Assembly: GCA_963847345.1 (NCBI GenBank)
Contig: CAWJZU010000013.1
Location: forward strand, 62,001 to 126,000
DNA from: DATARH01 sp963847345
Lineage (GTDB): Bacteria > Pseudomonadota > Alphaproteobacteria > ATCC43930 > CGMCC-115725
Direction: 5' to 3'
DNA: 64,000 nucleotides
How positions within the stretch are numbered: the first letter of the stretch is position 1; every line of letters starts with the position of its first letter. Positions 11,047 to 20,023 of the stretch are shown in pieces. The translations under genes were made by a program, and so were the position numbers. The notes below the pieces were generated by a model. That model was not told the origin of the DNA and made no database searches. It worked only from the letters and a program-made list of their open reading frames with translations.

Positions 11047-11689
11047 CCGCGAAATCTACTACGATCTGGTCTGGGTGATCGTGTTTTTTCTGTTTGTTTT
11101 GGTCGTCGAGAATGTTCTCGTCGGTTTATGGGCGGCCACGGTGAACGGAGTGGCGGCGCCGGATGGCAGAACTTACACCAAATATGGCGTATATAGCATA
11201 GCGATGCTGTGTTCAGGCGCCGCGAGCTTCGTTGGAGGGCTGGTCGGTTTCTTGTTCGGCGTTCCGCAATCGATTGCCGACCGGGAAAGCTCGACACGCG
11301 TCGTCGAGGCGGCGCAGAGGAACAGCCGCCAGGTCGACCAGCCCGCCGCGGACGAGCACTCGGACGAGACTCGCGCAGTGTCCGGGATGGCCGCGACGGA
11401 ACGGGAAGCACCGCGCGGCTCGGGGCTGCGGCGCAACACCAATCTGGAAAACATTTCGGACGCCCTGACCAAAGGACTGCTCGCGATCGGCTTGACGCAG
11501 CTTTTCAATATCGGCGATTGGGCCGATCGCGTCGGGAGCACGCTGGGCACGAGCTTGGGCCCCGGCACCGACGGGAAGGTCGTGGCCTTGACCGTCCTGA
11601 CATATGGCACCGTCGCGGGGTTTCTGTTCGGCTATCTGGCGACACGGATCTATCTTACGGGAGTCTTCGAGCGCTACGATCCGAAATGA
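10979..11689 (+). CDS. uncharacterised three-helix membrane protein (NTNLE..SD.LTK type)
   Basis: About 236 residues. Helix 1 is LVWVIVFFLFVLVVENVLVG, helix 2 covers SIAMLCSGAASFVGGLVGF and leads into LFGVPQS, then a polar loop of about 60 residues carries NTNLENISDALTKGLLAI, and the last helix is VLTYGTVAGFLFGYLATRIY. I have the impression of having seen the GFLFG-P and NTNLE-ISD-LTK motifs in uncharacterised bacterial membrane proteins, but cannot name a family or function. The start at 10979 has GGAG at good distance but overlaps the divergent hydrolase by 68 bases; later starts lack a ribosome site. Confidence 0.7.
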   Translation: MSLFRLPVDSVSRRVTSAPGEATREIYYDLVWVIVFFLFVLVVENVLVGLWAATVNGVAAPDGRTYTKYGVYSIAMLCSGAASFVGGLVGFLFGVPQSIADRESSTRVVEAAQRNSRQVDQPAADEHSDETRAVSGMAATEREAPRGSGLRRNTNLENISDALTKGLLAIGLTQLFNIGDWADRVGSTLGTSLGPGTDGKVVALTVLTYGTVAGFLFGYLATRIYLTGVFERYDPK

Positions 11690-11797
11690 TGCGCACGCTG
11701 TCCTCGTGATTCCGGATCGCGGATCGATGCAACACAAGTCTGCTCGCAACTATTCGGAGGCGGTGGAACAGCTTGAAATCGGCGGCAGTTTGGGCGA

Positions 11798-11814
11798 CGG
11801 TCGGCGTCCGACCG
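11798..11814 (+). other. 7-bp hairpin before lspA
   Basis: CGGTCGG and CCGACCG pair around CGT in the 204-base gap before lspA. No U-run follows. Nothing else was recognised in 11690-11893. Confidence 0.3.
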
Positions 11815-11893
11815 AGCCGCGATGGTCCGGTGTGCGAAGGCGATCGCGACGCGGGTGTCGGAAGTCGGGCCATTTCGAGAGAGACAACACCCG

Positions 11894-12400
11894 ATGATAA
11901 TTGGACGCGGCCTCGCGGTGGCGGCTGGCGTCGCCCTGCTGGATCAGCTCAGCAAAGCCGCGGTGCTGCAGTTTTTCGGCGAGACCGGGTGCGCCGCGCA
12001 TTACCTACCGGTGACAAGGTTCTTCGATCTGGTACTGACCTGCAACACCGGCATCAGCTTCGGTTTGTTCAATCGCTCGGATCTCGGTTCGATGGTGTTC
12101 GCGGTTGCCGGGGCAGCCATCATTGTCGTGCTGCTGTTCTGGTTGAGCCGGGTGCGAGGCAACCTGATGGCGGCGGCGCTCGGGCTCGTGATCGGCGGCG
12201 CGATCGGCAATGTCATCGACCGGCTCCGTTTTGATGGGGTCGTCGATTTTCTCTATTTTCATGCCGGGGCGTGGGGCTGGCCGGCATTCAATCTTGCCGA
12301 CGCGGCGATTTGTCTTGGGGTGGCGACGATTTTGCTGGACGGAATGTTGGCGCGGCGCGAGGTGCCGCGGGTGATCCAGGGGGAAGATGTCTCGCGATGA
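11894..12400 (+). CDS. lspA: lipoprotein signal peptidase (signal peptidase II)
   Basis: Inner-membrane aspartic protease that removes signal peptides from prolipoproteins. The 168 residues carry the family blocks DQLSKAAVLQFF, NTGISFGLF, GGAIGNVIDRLRFDGVVDF (first catalytic Asp) and FNLADAAI (second catalytic Asp), with four hydrophobic helices. The start at 11894 gives the expected short N-terminus before helix 1. Its stop overlaps the start of the lipoprotein gene (ATGA), so the two are translationally coupled; the neighbour is itself a likely substrate. Confidence 0.95.
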   Translation: MIIGRGLAVAAGVALLDQLSKAAVLQFFGETGCAAHYLPVTRFFDLVLTCNTGISFGLFNRSDLGSMVFAVAGAAIIVVLLFWLSRVRGNLMAAALGLVIGGAIGNVIDRLRFDGVVDFLYFHAGAWGWPAFNLADAAICLGVATILLDGMLARREVPRVIQGEDVSR

Positions 12401-12882
12401 TTAAGCAAGGTCATCTCATCGGCAGGCGCGCGGTCGGCGGGCGGGCCCGGACCGCCGCGCTGATCGGCGCGTGCCTCCCGCTCCTCGCGCTGCCGGGCTG
12501 CAGCGATTTGCGATTGGCGCTCGGCATGGATCGGGCTGGGCCAGACGAGTTCGCCGTGGAATCACGCGCGCCGCTTCTTATTCCGCCGGATTTCAACCTG
12601 CGCCCGCCGCAGCCGGGCGCGGCGCGACCGAATGAAGTGACCGCCGCCGACCGGGCGCGCCGGGTCATCGATTCGGCCGGTCCGGGCGAGCCGGGCAAAC
12701 AGGCCAGCGCCGCTTTGCATGCATCGTCGGATGGGCTGTCGCCAGCGTCCGGCTCGCAGCTCGATCCCAACCAGCAGGTGCAGGATAACAGCATGGCGAG
12801 CCGGCTGCTGAGTTCGAGCGACAGCGCGGCCGGTGAACCGGCCGCCGGCCGCGAAACAACGCCGCTCAAAGGCGTGTATTGA
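12397..12882 (+). CDS. DUF3035-type lipoprotein
   Basis: A 161-residue lipoprotein: a basic start, hydrophobic core and lipobox LALPGC followed by SDLRLALGM. The DUF3035 signature follows as DEFAVESRAPLLIPPDFNLR, then a Pro/Ala/Ser-rich, low-complexity tail. In alphaproteobacteria this family usually sits between lspA and the M16 peptidases, as here. Its role is unknown, but context points to envelope biogenesis. The start overlaps the lspA stop, and the stop lies a few bases before the next gene. Confidence 0.88.
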   Translation: MIKQGHLIGRRAVGGRARTAALIGACLPLLALPGCSDLRLALGMDRAGPDEFAVESRAPLLIPPDFNLRPPQPGAARPNEVTAADRARRVIDSAGPGEPGKQASAALHASSDGLSPASGSQLDPNQQVQDNSMASRLLSSSDSAAGEPAAGRETTPLKGVY

Positions 12883-12887
12883 CCGGC

Positions 12888-14291
12888 ATGCGCATCGAGC
12901 GCGATTTCCGGAACTTTGCTCTGATGGCTCTTGTACGGTTTCGGCTGGCAGCATCACGTTGCGGCGTGTTCGGTCTGATGTTGCTGCTCGCGCTCGCCGC
13001 CTGTGCGAGCCCGGCCGCGGCGCAGAAATTCGAGGCCGAAAGCCTTACCCTCGGCAATGGCATGCAGGTCGTCGTGCTGCCGAACCATCGGGTCCCGGCG
13101 GTGACGCAGACCGTGTGGTACAAGGTCGGCGCCGCCGATGATCCGCGTGGAAAATCGGGCCTCGCCCATTTTCTTGAACATCTGATGTTCAAGGGGACAA
13201 AAACCACCGCGCCGGGCGAGTTTTCGCAGCTGATCGCGCAGTCCGGCGGGCGCGACAACGCTTTCACGTCGGCGGACTACACCGGCTTTCACCAGACCGT
13301 CGCGAGCGATCAGCTCGAGCTGCTGATGCGGCTCGAATCCGACCGCATGACCGGCCTCACCCTCGCGGATTCGGTGGTGCTGCCAGAGCGCGATGTCGTG
13401 CTCGAAGAGCGCCGCACGCGGGTCGATAACGAGCCGGGCGCGCTGCTGCAGGAGCAGCTGACAGCGACGCTGTTCCTGAACGGCTCCTACCGCGTTCCGA
13501 CAATCGGCTGGGAATCGGAGGTCCGGCGGCTCGGCACCGACGACGCGCTGGCGTTTTATCGGGATTGGTACGCACCGAACAACGCCATCCTCGTTGTTAC
13601 CGGGGACGTGGACACGACCGAAGTACGGCGGCTGGCCGAAAAATATTTCGGGCCGCTCCCGCCCCGCCCGGTTCCGGCGCGGGTTCGCCTCGACGAGCCG
13701 CCGCATCGCGCCGCCGCGCGGCTCGAGATGAGGAGTGCCCGCGTCGCGCAGCCCAGCTGGCGGCGGGTGTATCTGGCGCCGAGCTATCATGCCGGCGACA
13801 CGCGGCACGCCTACGCGTTGCAGGTCCTGGCCGAGCTCCTCGGCGGCGGCGTCGGGTCGCGGCTTTATCAGGCGCTTGTCCTCAAGGATGCGATCGCGCT
13901 CGGCGCCGGGGCGGGCTTTGCGCCAAACGCGCTCGGGTTGGCGACATTTTCGGTGAATGCGGTCCCCAAACCGGGTGTCGGCGTGGCCGATCTCGAAGCG
14001 GCGATCGACGCGCAGCTCCGCAAGCTCGTCACCGAGGGCGTCGATCCCGACGAGGTCCGGCGGGCGCAGCAGCGCTTGCAGGCGGCGGCGATATACTCGC
14101 GCGACAGCCTCACCGGTCCAGCCAACATTGTCGGCGCGGCGCTTATCACCGGGCAGACGCTCGACGATGTCGCGGCGTGGCCCGACCGCATCGCCGAGGT
14201 GACCCCGGCGCAGGTTGAGGAAGCCGCTCGCGCGGTCTTCGTCGAACGCAACTCGGCGACGGGAATCCTGCTCCCGGAGCGCACCTCATGA
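12888..14291 (+). CDS. M16-family zinc metallopeptidase (catalytic partner)
   Basis: Exported zinc peptidase. A signal peptide (core VFGLMLLLALAACASPAAAQ) is followed by an M16 domain with the inverted zinc motif HFLEHLMFKGT and the downstream Glu in VVLEERR, and then a second M16 C-terminal half (LAPSYHAGDTRH, LGGGVGSRLYQALV). The ATG at 12888 is taken; 12924 is an alternative that would give a more ordinary signal-peptide N-region. The ATGA overlap with the next gene supports a heterodimer of an active and an inactive subunit, as known for paired bacterial M16 proteins. Confidence 0.9.
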   Translation: MRIERDFRNFALMALVRFRLAASRCGVFGLMLLLALAACASPAAAQKFEAESLTLGNGMQVVVLPNHRVPAVTQTVWYKVGAADDPRGKSGLAHFLEHLMFKGTKTTAPGEFSQLIAQSGGRDNAFTSADYTGFHQTVASDQLELLMRLESDRMTGLTLADSVVLPERDVVLEERRTRVDNEPGALLQEQLTATLFLNGSYRVPTIGWESEVRRLGTDDALAFYRDWYAPNNAILVVTGDVDTTEVRRLAEKYFGPLPPRPVPARVRLDEPPHRAAARLEMRSARVAQPSWRRVYLAPSYHAGDTRHAYALQVLAELLGGGVGSRLYQALVLKDAIALGAGAGFAPNALGLATFSVNAVPKPGVGVADLEAAIDAQLRKLVTEGVDPDEVRRAQQRLQAAAIYSRDSLTGPANIVGAALITGQTLDDVAAWPDRIAEVTPAQVEEAARAVFVERNSATGILLPERTS

Positions 14292-15650
14292 AGCATCTTG
14301 CGAGCGGTCTGGTCCGGGCCGGGTTTGCGCTCTGGGTGTTGCTGTCCGCCGGCTGGGGAGCCGGTGCGGCGGACATGAAAATCGACCGCGTCACGAGCGC
14401 CAGCGGGATCGAGGCTTGGCTCGTTCAGGATCATACGATCCCGATCGTGACGCTGCGGTTCGCGTTTGCCGGCGGGGCGAGTCTCGATCAGCCGGGTAAA
14501 AACGGCACCGCCGCGCTCGCGGCCTCGATGCTTGACGAGGGGGCCGGCGAATACGATACGATCGCGTTTCACCGCCGGCTCGACGAACTCGCGGCCCAGA
14601 TTAGTTTTTCGGCCGGACATGACGAGTTCGACGGGACCATCCGAATGCTCCGGGCCAACAAGGACGAGAGCGCGGATCTGCTGCGCCTGGCCCTGACGGA
14701 GCCGCGTTTCACCGAGGAGGACATCGAGCGGGTGCGCGCCGCGACGCTCGCCGCCTTGCAGAAACAGGCTCGCAATCCGCGCTCGTTGTCGGGTCGCCTG
14801 TGGATGAGCGATGCGTTCGAACGGCACCCGTACGGCAGGAACGCATCCGGCAGCACGACCAGCGTGGCGGAGATTACGCGCGCCGATCTAGCCGCGTTCG
14901 CGTCGCGCCAGTTCCGGCGCGGCACGCTCATTATCGGCGCCGTAGGCGACATTACTCCGGCGGAGCTGGCGACGCTTGTCGACCGCATTTTCGGCGATCT
15001 GCCGCGGGGCGAAGGCGACCCGGTTCTACCCGAGGCGACCCCGGCCGACAGCGGCGCGCTGCTCGTCAAACGCAGCGCCGTACCGCAAAGCTCGGTGACG
15101 TTCGGCCAGGCCGGGCTGAAGCGCGACGACCCCGACTGGTACGCCGCACTGGTGGTCAACGAAATTCTCGGCGGGGGCGGATTTCGCGGCCGCCTGATGA
15201 AGGAGATCCGCGAGAAGCGGGGCTTGGCCTATGGCGTCTCGACCGGGCTCGTGCCCTACCGCCATGCCGGGTTGATTCTCGGCAGCGTCGCGACGGAAAA
15301 CGCGCGCGTCGCCGAGTTCGATCGCCCTGATCCGCAAGGAATGGCAGCGGATGCGCGACGAGGGGCCGACCGAGGAGGAGCTGCGCGACGCCAAGACCTT
15401 TTTGGCGGGATCGTTCCCGCCCAGTCTCAACTCGACACGGCGGATCGCCGGGGTGCTCGTCGGCATGCAGCGCGACGGGCTTGGCATCGACTATCTCGAC
15501 CGCCGCGCCGAGCTGATCTCCGGCGTCACGCTGGAGCAGGCCCGCGACGTTGCCCGCCGGCTCTATGATCCGGCGCGGCTGAGCTTTGCCGTTGTCGGTG
15601 ACCCGGCAGGTTTGCAGCCGACTCGCCCGACCCCCGAGACGCTGGACTGA
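14288..15650 (+). CDS. M16-family peptidase-like protein (non-catalytic partner), apparent frameshift
   Basis: Periplasmic M16 paralogue with a signal peptide ending near GWGAGAADM. The zinc motif is absent (AALAASMLDEGA replaces HxxEH), while the partner-type motif GGGGFRGRLMKEIREKRGLA is strong, so it is likely the structural half of a heterodimer with the preceding gene. The frame breaks at about 15317: VATENARVAE should continue into SIALIRKEWQRMRDEG, which one extra T prevents. Dropping that base gives a continuous protein of about 453 residues ending at 15650. Confidence 0.88.
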
Positions 15651-15682
15651 GGCCGCACCGGACATAGAACCGGCGAGAGCCG

Positions 15683-16084
15683 CGCCAAGGGCGACGCGTT
15701 CGTCGGCGGCACGTTCGATTTTCTGAGCCCCTTCGCGGTTGTCTGCGGGCTCGGGATGATCGCCGGATACGCCCTGCTCGGCGCGATCTGGCTTATGCTC
15801 AAGACCGACGGGCTGACCGCGCGCTATGCCAGGCGGACGGCCCGCCTCGCGATGCCGGCGGCGCTCGGGCTTATCGCGCTGGTCAGCATCTGGACCCCGA
15901 TCGAATTCCCGCATATCGGCGAGCGCTGGTTCAGCTGGCCGAACATCGCTTTTCTGTGGCCGGTACCTTGATCTTCGTCGGAATCGGTACGGCGATCATC
16001 CTGCCGATCGTGCTCGCCTATGGGGCTTTCGCGTTCTGGGTATTCCGCGGCAAGGTCGGCGGCGACGCCGGTTGCGGCCACTAG
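15683..16084 (+). pseudogene. cydB: cydB remnant (cytochrome bd oxidase subunit II)
   Basis: In one frame the translation reads DFLSPFAVVCGLGMIAGYAL, then LLGAIWLMLKTDG and ERWFSWPNIAFLWPVP, stopping at 15971. In the next frame it continues LIFVGIGTAIILPIVLAYGA then FAFWVFRGKVGG, ending at 16084. These match the middle and the extreme C-terminus of CydB, where a YWVFRGKV-type end is typical. The N-terminal half and about 70 residues before the last helix are missing, and no cydA is nearby. It is an internally deleted fragment, not a frameshifted whole gene. Confidence 0.8.
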
Positions 16085-16873
16085 GCGGGGGCGGCTTCGA
16101 GTAACGCGTCGAGGGTCTGCGCCAGCAGGGCGAGATCGGCCGGGGTCGAGAGGCGGTGATCGCCTTCCTTGAGCAGTGTGACGGCGACATCGCGGCTTGA
16201 GAGACGGTCCGCAAGGCGGAGGCTGAGCTGCCACGGCACCGAATTCGTCGCGCATTCCATGCAGCAGCCGCACCGGCATGTCGAGCGGGATCGGCTTCCC
16301 GAGCAGCAGATGCTTTCTGCCGTCCTCGATCAGTGCCCGCGTGTAGAGATAGCCGGCAGAGTCGTAGTCGGAGGACAACATCACCTGCCCGCGCTCGCCG
16401 ATTTCGCGCCGCTGCGCCGGCGTGAGCCGCGGCCAGAGCAGCTCCTCGGTGAAATCTGGCGCTCCGGCAATTCCGACCAATGCCGCGATCCGCTCCGGTC
16501 GCGCTAGCGCGACGAGCAGCATAATCCAGCCGCTCATGCTCGATCCGACCAGGATCTGCTTCCCGTCGGTCAGCGAATCGACGACCGCGACTGCGTCGTC
16601 GCGCCAGCGCCCGATCGTGCCGAGCGCGAAATCGCCACTCGACGCGCCGTGGCCGAAATAGTCGAAGCGCACATAGGCGCGCCCGCGCTCGCGGCAATAT
16701 TCCTCCAAATACAATGCCTTGGTGCCCGTCATGTCGGAGCGGAAACCGCCGAGGAAGACAATCCCTGGGAGACGTCCGGCGAGGCGGTGGTAGGCGATTG
16801 TGGCGCCGTCCGGGCGTGTTAGGTTTGCCGGACGGGTGCCGGCAAGCGGTGGTGTGCTGTCGGATGCAGGCAT
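16081..16873 (-). CDS. alpha/beta hydrolase (acyl-esterase type), apparent frameshift
   Basis: Serine hydrolase of about 263 residues: GIVFLGGFRSDMTGTKA, FDYFGHGASSGDF, the nucleophile region ILVGSSMSGW, and a C-terminal His in EGDHRLS. It resembles the ABHD10-like group. The frame breaks at about 16243: LLHGMRDE should run into SVPWQLSLRLADRLSSRDV, prevented by one extra base inside GAATTC. Across that site the protein ends at TAG 16081-16083, overlapping the end of the cydB remnant. The start at 16873 is 15 bases from the divergent glycosyltransferase and has no clear ribosome site. Confidence 0.85.
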
Positions 16874-16888
16874 CGAGAGGCGAGGTAA

Positions 16889-18124
16889 ATGGCGAAGCGG
16901 CGACACGATAGCATTGCGGCTTCCGGCGCAGAAGGCCGCCCGCCATCCGTGTTGCAGGTGATCCCGAGCCTCGTCTCGGGCGGCGCCGAACGCGGCACGA
17001 TCGAGATTGCCGCCGCGCTCGTCGCGGCGGGGTGGACGGCCTATGTCGCCTCCTCCGGCGGCCCCATGGAGCGTCAGCTGGCTCGGGCCGGGGTGCATCA
17101 CGTGAAGCTGCCGCTCGCGTCAAAGAACCCGCTGGTCATCCGCCGCAACGCCGGCGCCCTCAAAAACATTATCCGCCGGCACCGGATCGATATCGTGCAT
17201 GCGCGCAGCCGCGCGCCGGCCTGGAGCGCGTGGTCAGCCGCCCGGGCGACGCGCCGCCATTTCGTAACGACATTTCACAACGCCTACGACACCGATCTGC
17301 CCCTGAAGCACTGGTACAATTCCGTCATGGCACGCGGCGAGCGGGTCATCGCGATCTCGCAGTTTGTCGGCCAGCACGCTGCCGCGACCTACGGCATCGG
17401 CTCGGACCGGCTGCGTGTCATCCCGCGCGGTGTCGATCTCGCGGCTTTTGACCCGCTTCGGGTACGTGGCGATCGCGTTGCGGCCTTGGCGCGGCAATGG
17501 CGGGTGCCCGACGAGGTCAAGGTTGTGATGCTGCCTGGGCGGCTGACGCGCTGGAAGGGCGGGCTCGACTTCATCGACGCGATTGCCCGTCTGGGGCGCC
17601 GCGATCTGTGCTGCCTCCTGGTTGGAGCCGAGCAACGCGCCGGCTTCAGACGCGAGATCGAGGCCGCGATCCACCGGAAGGGCCTCGCCGGGATGTTCCG
17701 GGTTGTCGATCACTGCGATGACATGCCGGCGGCCTATATGCTGTCAGATGTGGTGGTGTCCGCGTCGAACGAGCCGGAGGGATTCGGCCGCGTCATCATC
17801 GAGGCGCAGGCGATGGGCCGCCCGGTCGTGGCGACCGACCACGGCGGCGCGCGCGAGACGATCCAGCCCGGAATCACCGGCTGGCTCGCCGCATCGGGCA
17901 ATCCGGACGCGTTGGCGCGGGCGATCAGCGAGGCGCTGGCGCTGGACGGCGCGGCTCGGTCGGAATTCGCCCGGCGCGCGATGTCGCACATCGCCGCCGG
18001 CTATACCAGCGAGCTGATGTGCGCGCGGACGATCGCAGTCTACGAGGAGCTGCTGTTCCCGCAAGTTGCCACCGTGGCCGCGGACGACCCGCAGGCACGC
18101 GAGATGCTGGCGGTGCCGGGGTAG
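16889..18124 (+). CDS. GT4-family glycosyltransferase
   Basis: A 411-residue GT-B retaining glycosyltransferase. The N-terminal acceptor domain begins VLQVIPSLVSGGAERGTIEI and includes DIVHARSRAPAWSAW. The donor domain starts at LPGRLTRWKGGLDFIDAIA and holds the E-x7-E type motif EPEGFGRVIIEAQAMGRPVV. These are marks of enzymes adding sugars to surface polysaccharide or lipopolysaccharide. The ATG at 16889 follows GAGG. No other polysaccharide genes are adjacent, so the acceptor is unknown. Confidence 0.92.
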   Translation: MAKRRHDSIAASGAEGRPPSVLQVIPSLVSGGAERGTIEIAAALVAAGWTAYVASSGGPMERQLARAGVHHVKLPLASKNPLVIRRNAGALKNIIRRHRIDIVHARSRAPAWSAWSAARATRRHFVTTFHNAYDTDLPLKHWYNSVMARGERVIAISQFVGQHAAATYGIGSDRLRVIPRGVDLAAFDPLRVRGDRVAALARQWRVPDEVKVVMLPGRLTRWKGGLDFIDAIARLGRRDLCCLLVGAEQRAGFRREIEAAIHRKGLAGMFRVVDHCDDMPAAYMLSDVVVSASNEPEGFGRVIIEAQAMGRPVVATDHGGARETIQPGITGWLAASGNPDALARAISEALALDGAARSEFARRAMSHIAAGYTSELMCARTIAVYEELLFPQVATVAADDPQAREMLAVPG

Positions 18125-18192
18125 TCTGGACGCGGTCAGGCGCTCGGGCGCATAGTGGCGGCCTGATATTCGCCTCGTTGCGGAGTGCCGCT

Positions 18193-19437
18193 ATGTCCGT
18201 GCACGATTTCGATTTCACCGGTGGGGTTGTTTGGCCGTCGAACGGGATCAGCGAGGTCCCGTTCCGCCTTTATACCGACCCGGAACAGTACCGGATCGAG
18301 CAGGAGCGGATCTTCAAGGGACCGACCTGGAACTATCTGTGCCTCGCCGGCGAGATCCCGGAACCCGGCGATTGGGTCGCCACGACGGTCGGCGAGGTCG
18401 CGGTCATCGTCGCGCGCGGTGCGGACGGCCAGATCAACGCTTTCGTCAATCGTTGCGCCCATCGCGGCAATTTGCTGTGCCTGACCAACAAGGGCCACGG
18501 CAAGGAAATCACCTGCATCTATCACGGCTGGAGCTACGATCTCGAAGGCCATCTGAGCGGGGTCGCGTTCGCGCGCGGCGTTAAGGGACAGGGCGGCATG
18601 CCCCCCGAGTTCCGCAAGGAAGAGCACCACCTGCAGCGGCTGCGGGTCGCCGAATTGTGCGGCCTCGTGTTCGGCACGTTCGACCCGGACATGGAGGATC
18701 TGGAAAGCTATTTCGGCCCGCTTGTGGTCGGCGGGCTAAAGCGCGTCCTGAACCGGCCGTTTCACGTTATCGGGCGCAGCACGCAAATCCTGCCGAACAA
18801 CTGGAAACTTTATTTCGAGAATGTCAAGGACACCTATCACGCCTCGATCCTGCATTCGTTCCTGACGACGTTCCGCATCAACCGGCTCAGCATGCCGGGC
18901 AGCATCAATATCGACGAGAGCGGCGGCCATCATTTCAGCCAGGCGAAGCTCGATTATGCCGCCGAGGACGCCGACTACAAGGCGGCGCAACTGCGCTCCG
19001 ACACCGATCTCAAATTGCGTGATCCCTCGATCGTGCAAGCCTTCGATGAATACGGCGACCAGGTGTCGGTGCAAATCCTGACCGCCTTCCCGAACATGGT
19101 GTTGCAGCAAGTGCGCAACACGATCGCGGTGCGCGTGATCCGGCCGCGCGGCGTCGAGAGGAGCGAACTCGATTGGGTGCATCTCGGCTTCGACGACGAC
19201 GACGACGCCATGACCGAGCGCCGCCTGCGCCAGGGCAACCTGATTGGCGCGGCCGGCTATATCGCGCTCGAGGACGGCTGCGTTGGAGGCTTCGTGCAGC
19301 GCGCGCTGCGCTACAACGATGACGACAGCGGCGTCGTGATGATGGGCGGGCACGACGCGCAGTCGCAGAATTTCCGCGCCAGCGAAGCGGCGATCCGCGG
19401 CTTCTGGAAGAAATACCGGGCGCTGACCGGGGCGTAG
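18193..19437 (+). CDS. Rieske non-heme iron ring-hydroxylating dioxygenase, alpha subunit
   Basis: Catalytic large subunit of 414 residues that dihydroxylates an aromatic ring with O2 and electrons from a reductase. The Rieske [2Fe-2S] site reads CAHRG...CIYHGWSYD near residues 90-120. The mononuclear iron site is in ENVKDTYHASILHSF near 215-225, and the bridging Asp in VKD. It resembles the benzoate/anthranilate branch. ATG 18193 follows CGGAG. The beta subunit is 112 bases downstream, separated by a palindromic repeat; no ferredoxin or reductase gene is in the cluster, so electron donors must be encoded elsewhere. Confidence 0.93.
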   Translation: MSVHDFDFTGGVVWPSNGISEVPFRLYTDPEQYRIEQERIFKGPTWNYLCLAGEIPEPGDWVATTVGEVAVIVARGADGQINAFVNRCAHRGNLLCLTNKGHGKEITCIYHGWSYDLEGHLSGVAFARGVKGQGGMPPEFRKEEHHLQRLRVAELCGLVFGTFDPDMEDLESYFGPLVVGGLKRVLNRPFHVIGRSTQILPNNWKLYFENVKDTYHASILHSFLTTFRINRLSMPGSINIDESGGHHFSQAKLDYAAEDADYKAAQLRSDTDLKLRDPSIVQAFDEYGDQVSVQILTAFPNMVLQQVRNTIAVRVIRPRGVERSELDWVHLGFDDDDDAMTERRLRQGNLIGAAGYIALEDGCVGGFVQRALRYNDDDSGVVMMGGHDAQSQNFRASEAAIRGFWKKYRALTGA

Positions 19438-19452
19438 CCGGCTGACATCAAT

Positions 19453-19538
19453 GTCATTGCGAGCGGAGCGAAGCAATCTCGGGCCGGGTGTGCTCTGCTC
19501 ACCGAGATTGCTTCGTCGCTGCCGCTCCTCGCAATGAC
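19453..19538. repeat. dispersed palindromic repeat, copy 2
   Basis: Inverted units GTCATTGCGAGCGGAGCG... (19453-19481) and ...CCGCTCCTCGCAATGAC (19503-19538) around a 21-base spacer. It lies between the dioxygenase alpha and beta genes and ends only 11 bases before the beta start. The unit order is the mirror image of copy 1 at 2131-2220. Confidence 0.88.
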
Positions 19539-19549
19539 GGGGACCTTCA

Positions 19550-20023
19550 ATGGACCGGACAGCATTGCGGCTCGGCATCGATGAGCTGAACGCCGCTTAT
19601 GCCGACTGCATCGACGACGACCGGCTCGAGGAATGGCCGGATTTCTTTGTCGAGCAGGGCCGCTATCTGATCACCGACCGGGAAAGCCACCGCGCCGGGC
19701 TGCGCCACGGGGTCATCTATTGCGCCTCGCGCGACATGGCGATCGACCGGGTGATGGCGACGCGCCGCGTCTTGATGTACGAGCCGCACCGCTACCGGCA
19801 TATCGTCGGCCCGGCGCGCATCGACCGCGTCGAGGGCGGGGTCGCCGAGGCGCGCGCCAATTTCCTCACCGTGCGCATCATGCACAGCGGCGACAGCAGC
19901 CTCTTTGCGACCGGGCGCTATCTCGACCGCATCGACATCGCGGGGCCGGCGCTCAAATTCCTCGAACGCACCGTCGTGCTCGACAGCCAAAAGATCGACA
20001 CGCTGCTGGCAATTCCGTTGTGA
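19550..20023 (+). CDS. aromatic ring-hydroxylating dioxygenase, beta subunit
   Basis: A 157-residue small subunit of the cystatin-like/NTF2 fold that packs with the Rieske alpha subunit in an alpha3beta3 complex. Typical segments are NAAYADCIDDDRLEEWPDFF, RYLITDRES, the MATRRVLMYEPHRYRHIV region and LFATGRYLDRI. It starts at ATG 19550, and its stop overlaps the GTG start of the carboxylase gene (GTGA), so the two are coupled. Confidence 0.92.
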   Translation: MDRTALRLGIDELNAAYADCIDDDRLEEWPDFFVEQGRYLITDRESHRAGLRHGVIYCASRDMAIDRVMATRRVLMYEPHRYRHIVGPARIDRVEGGVAEARANFLTVRIMHSGDSSLFATGRYLDRIDIAGPALKFLERTVVLDSQKIDTLLAIPL

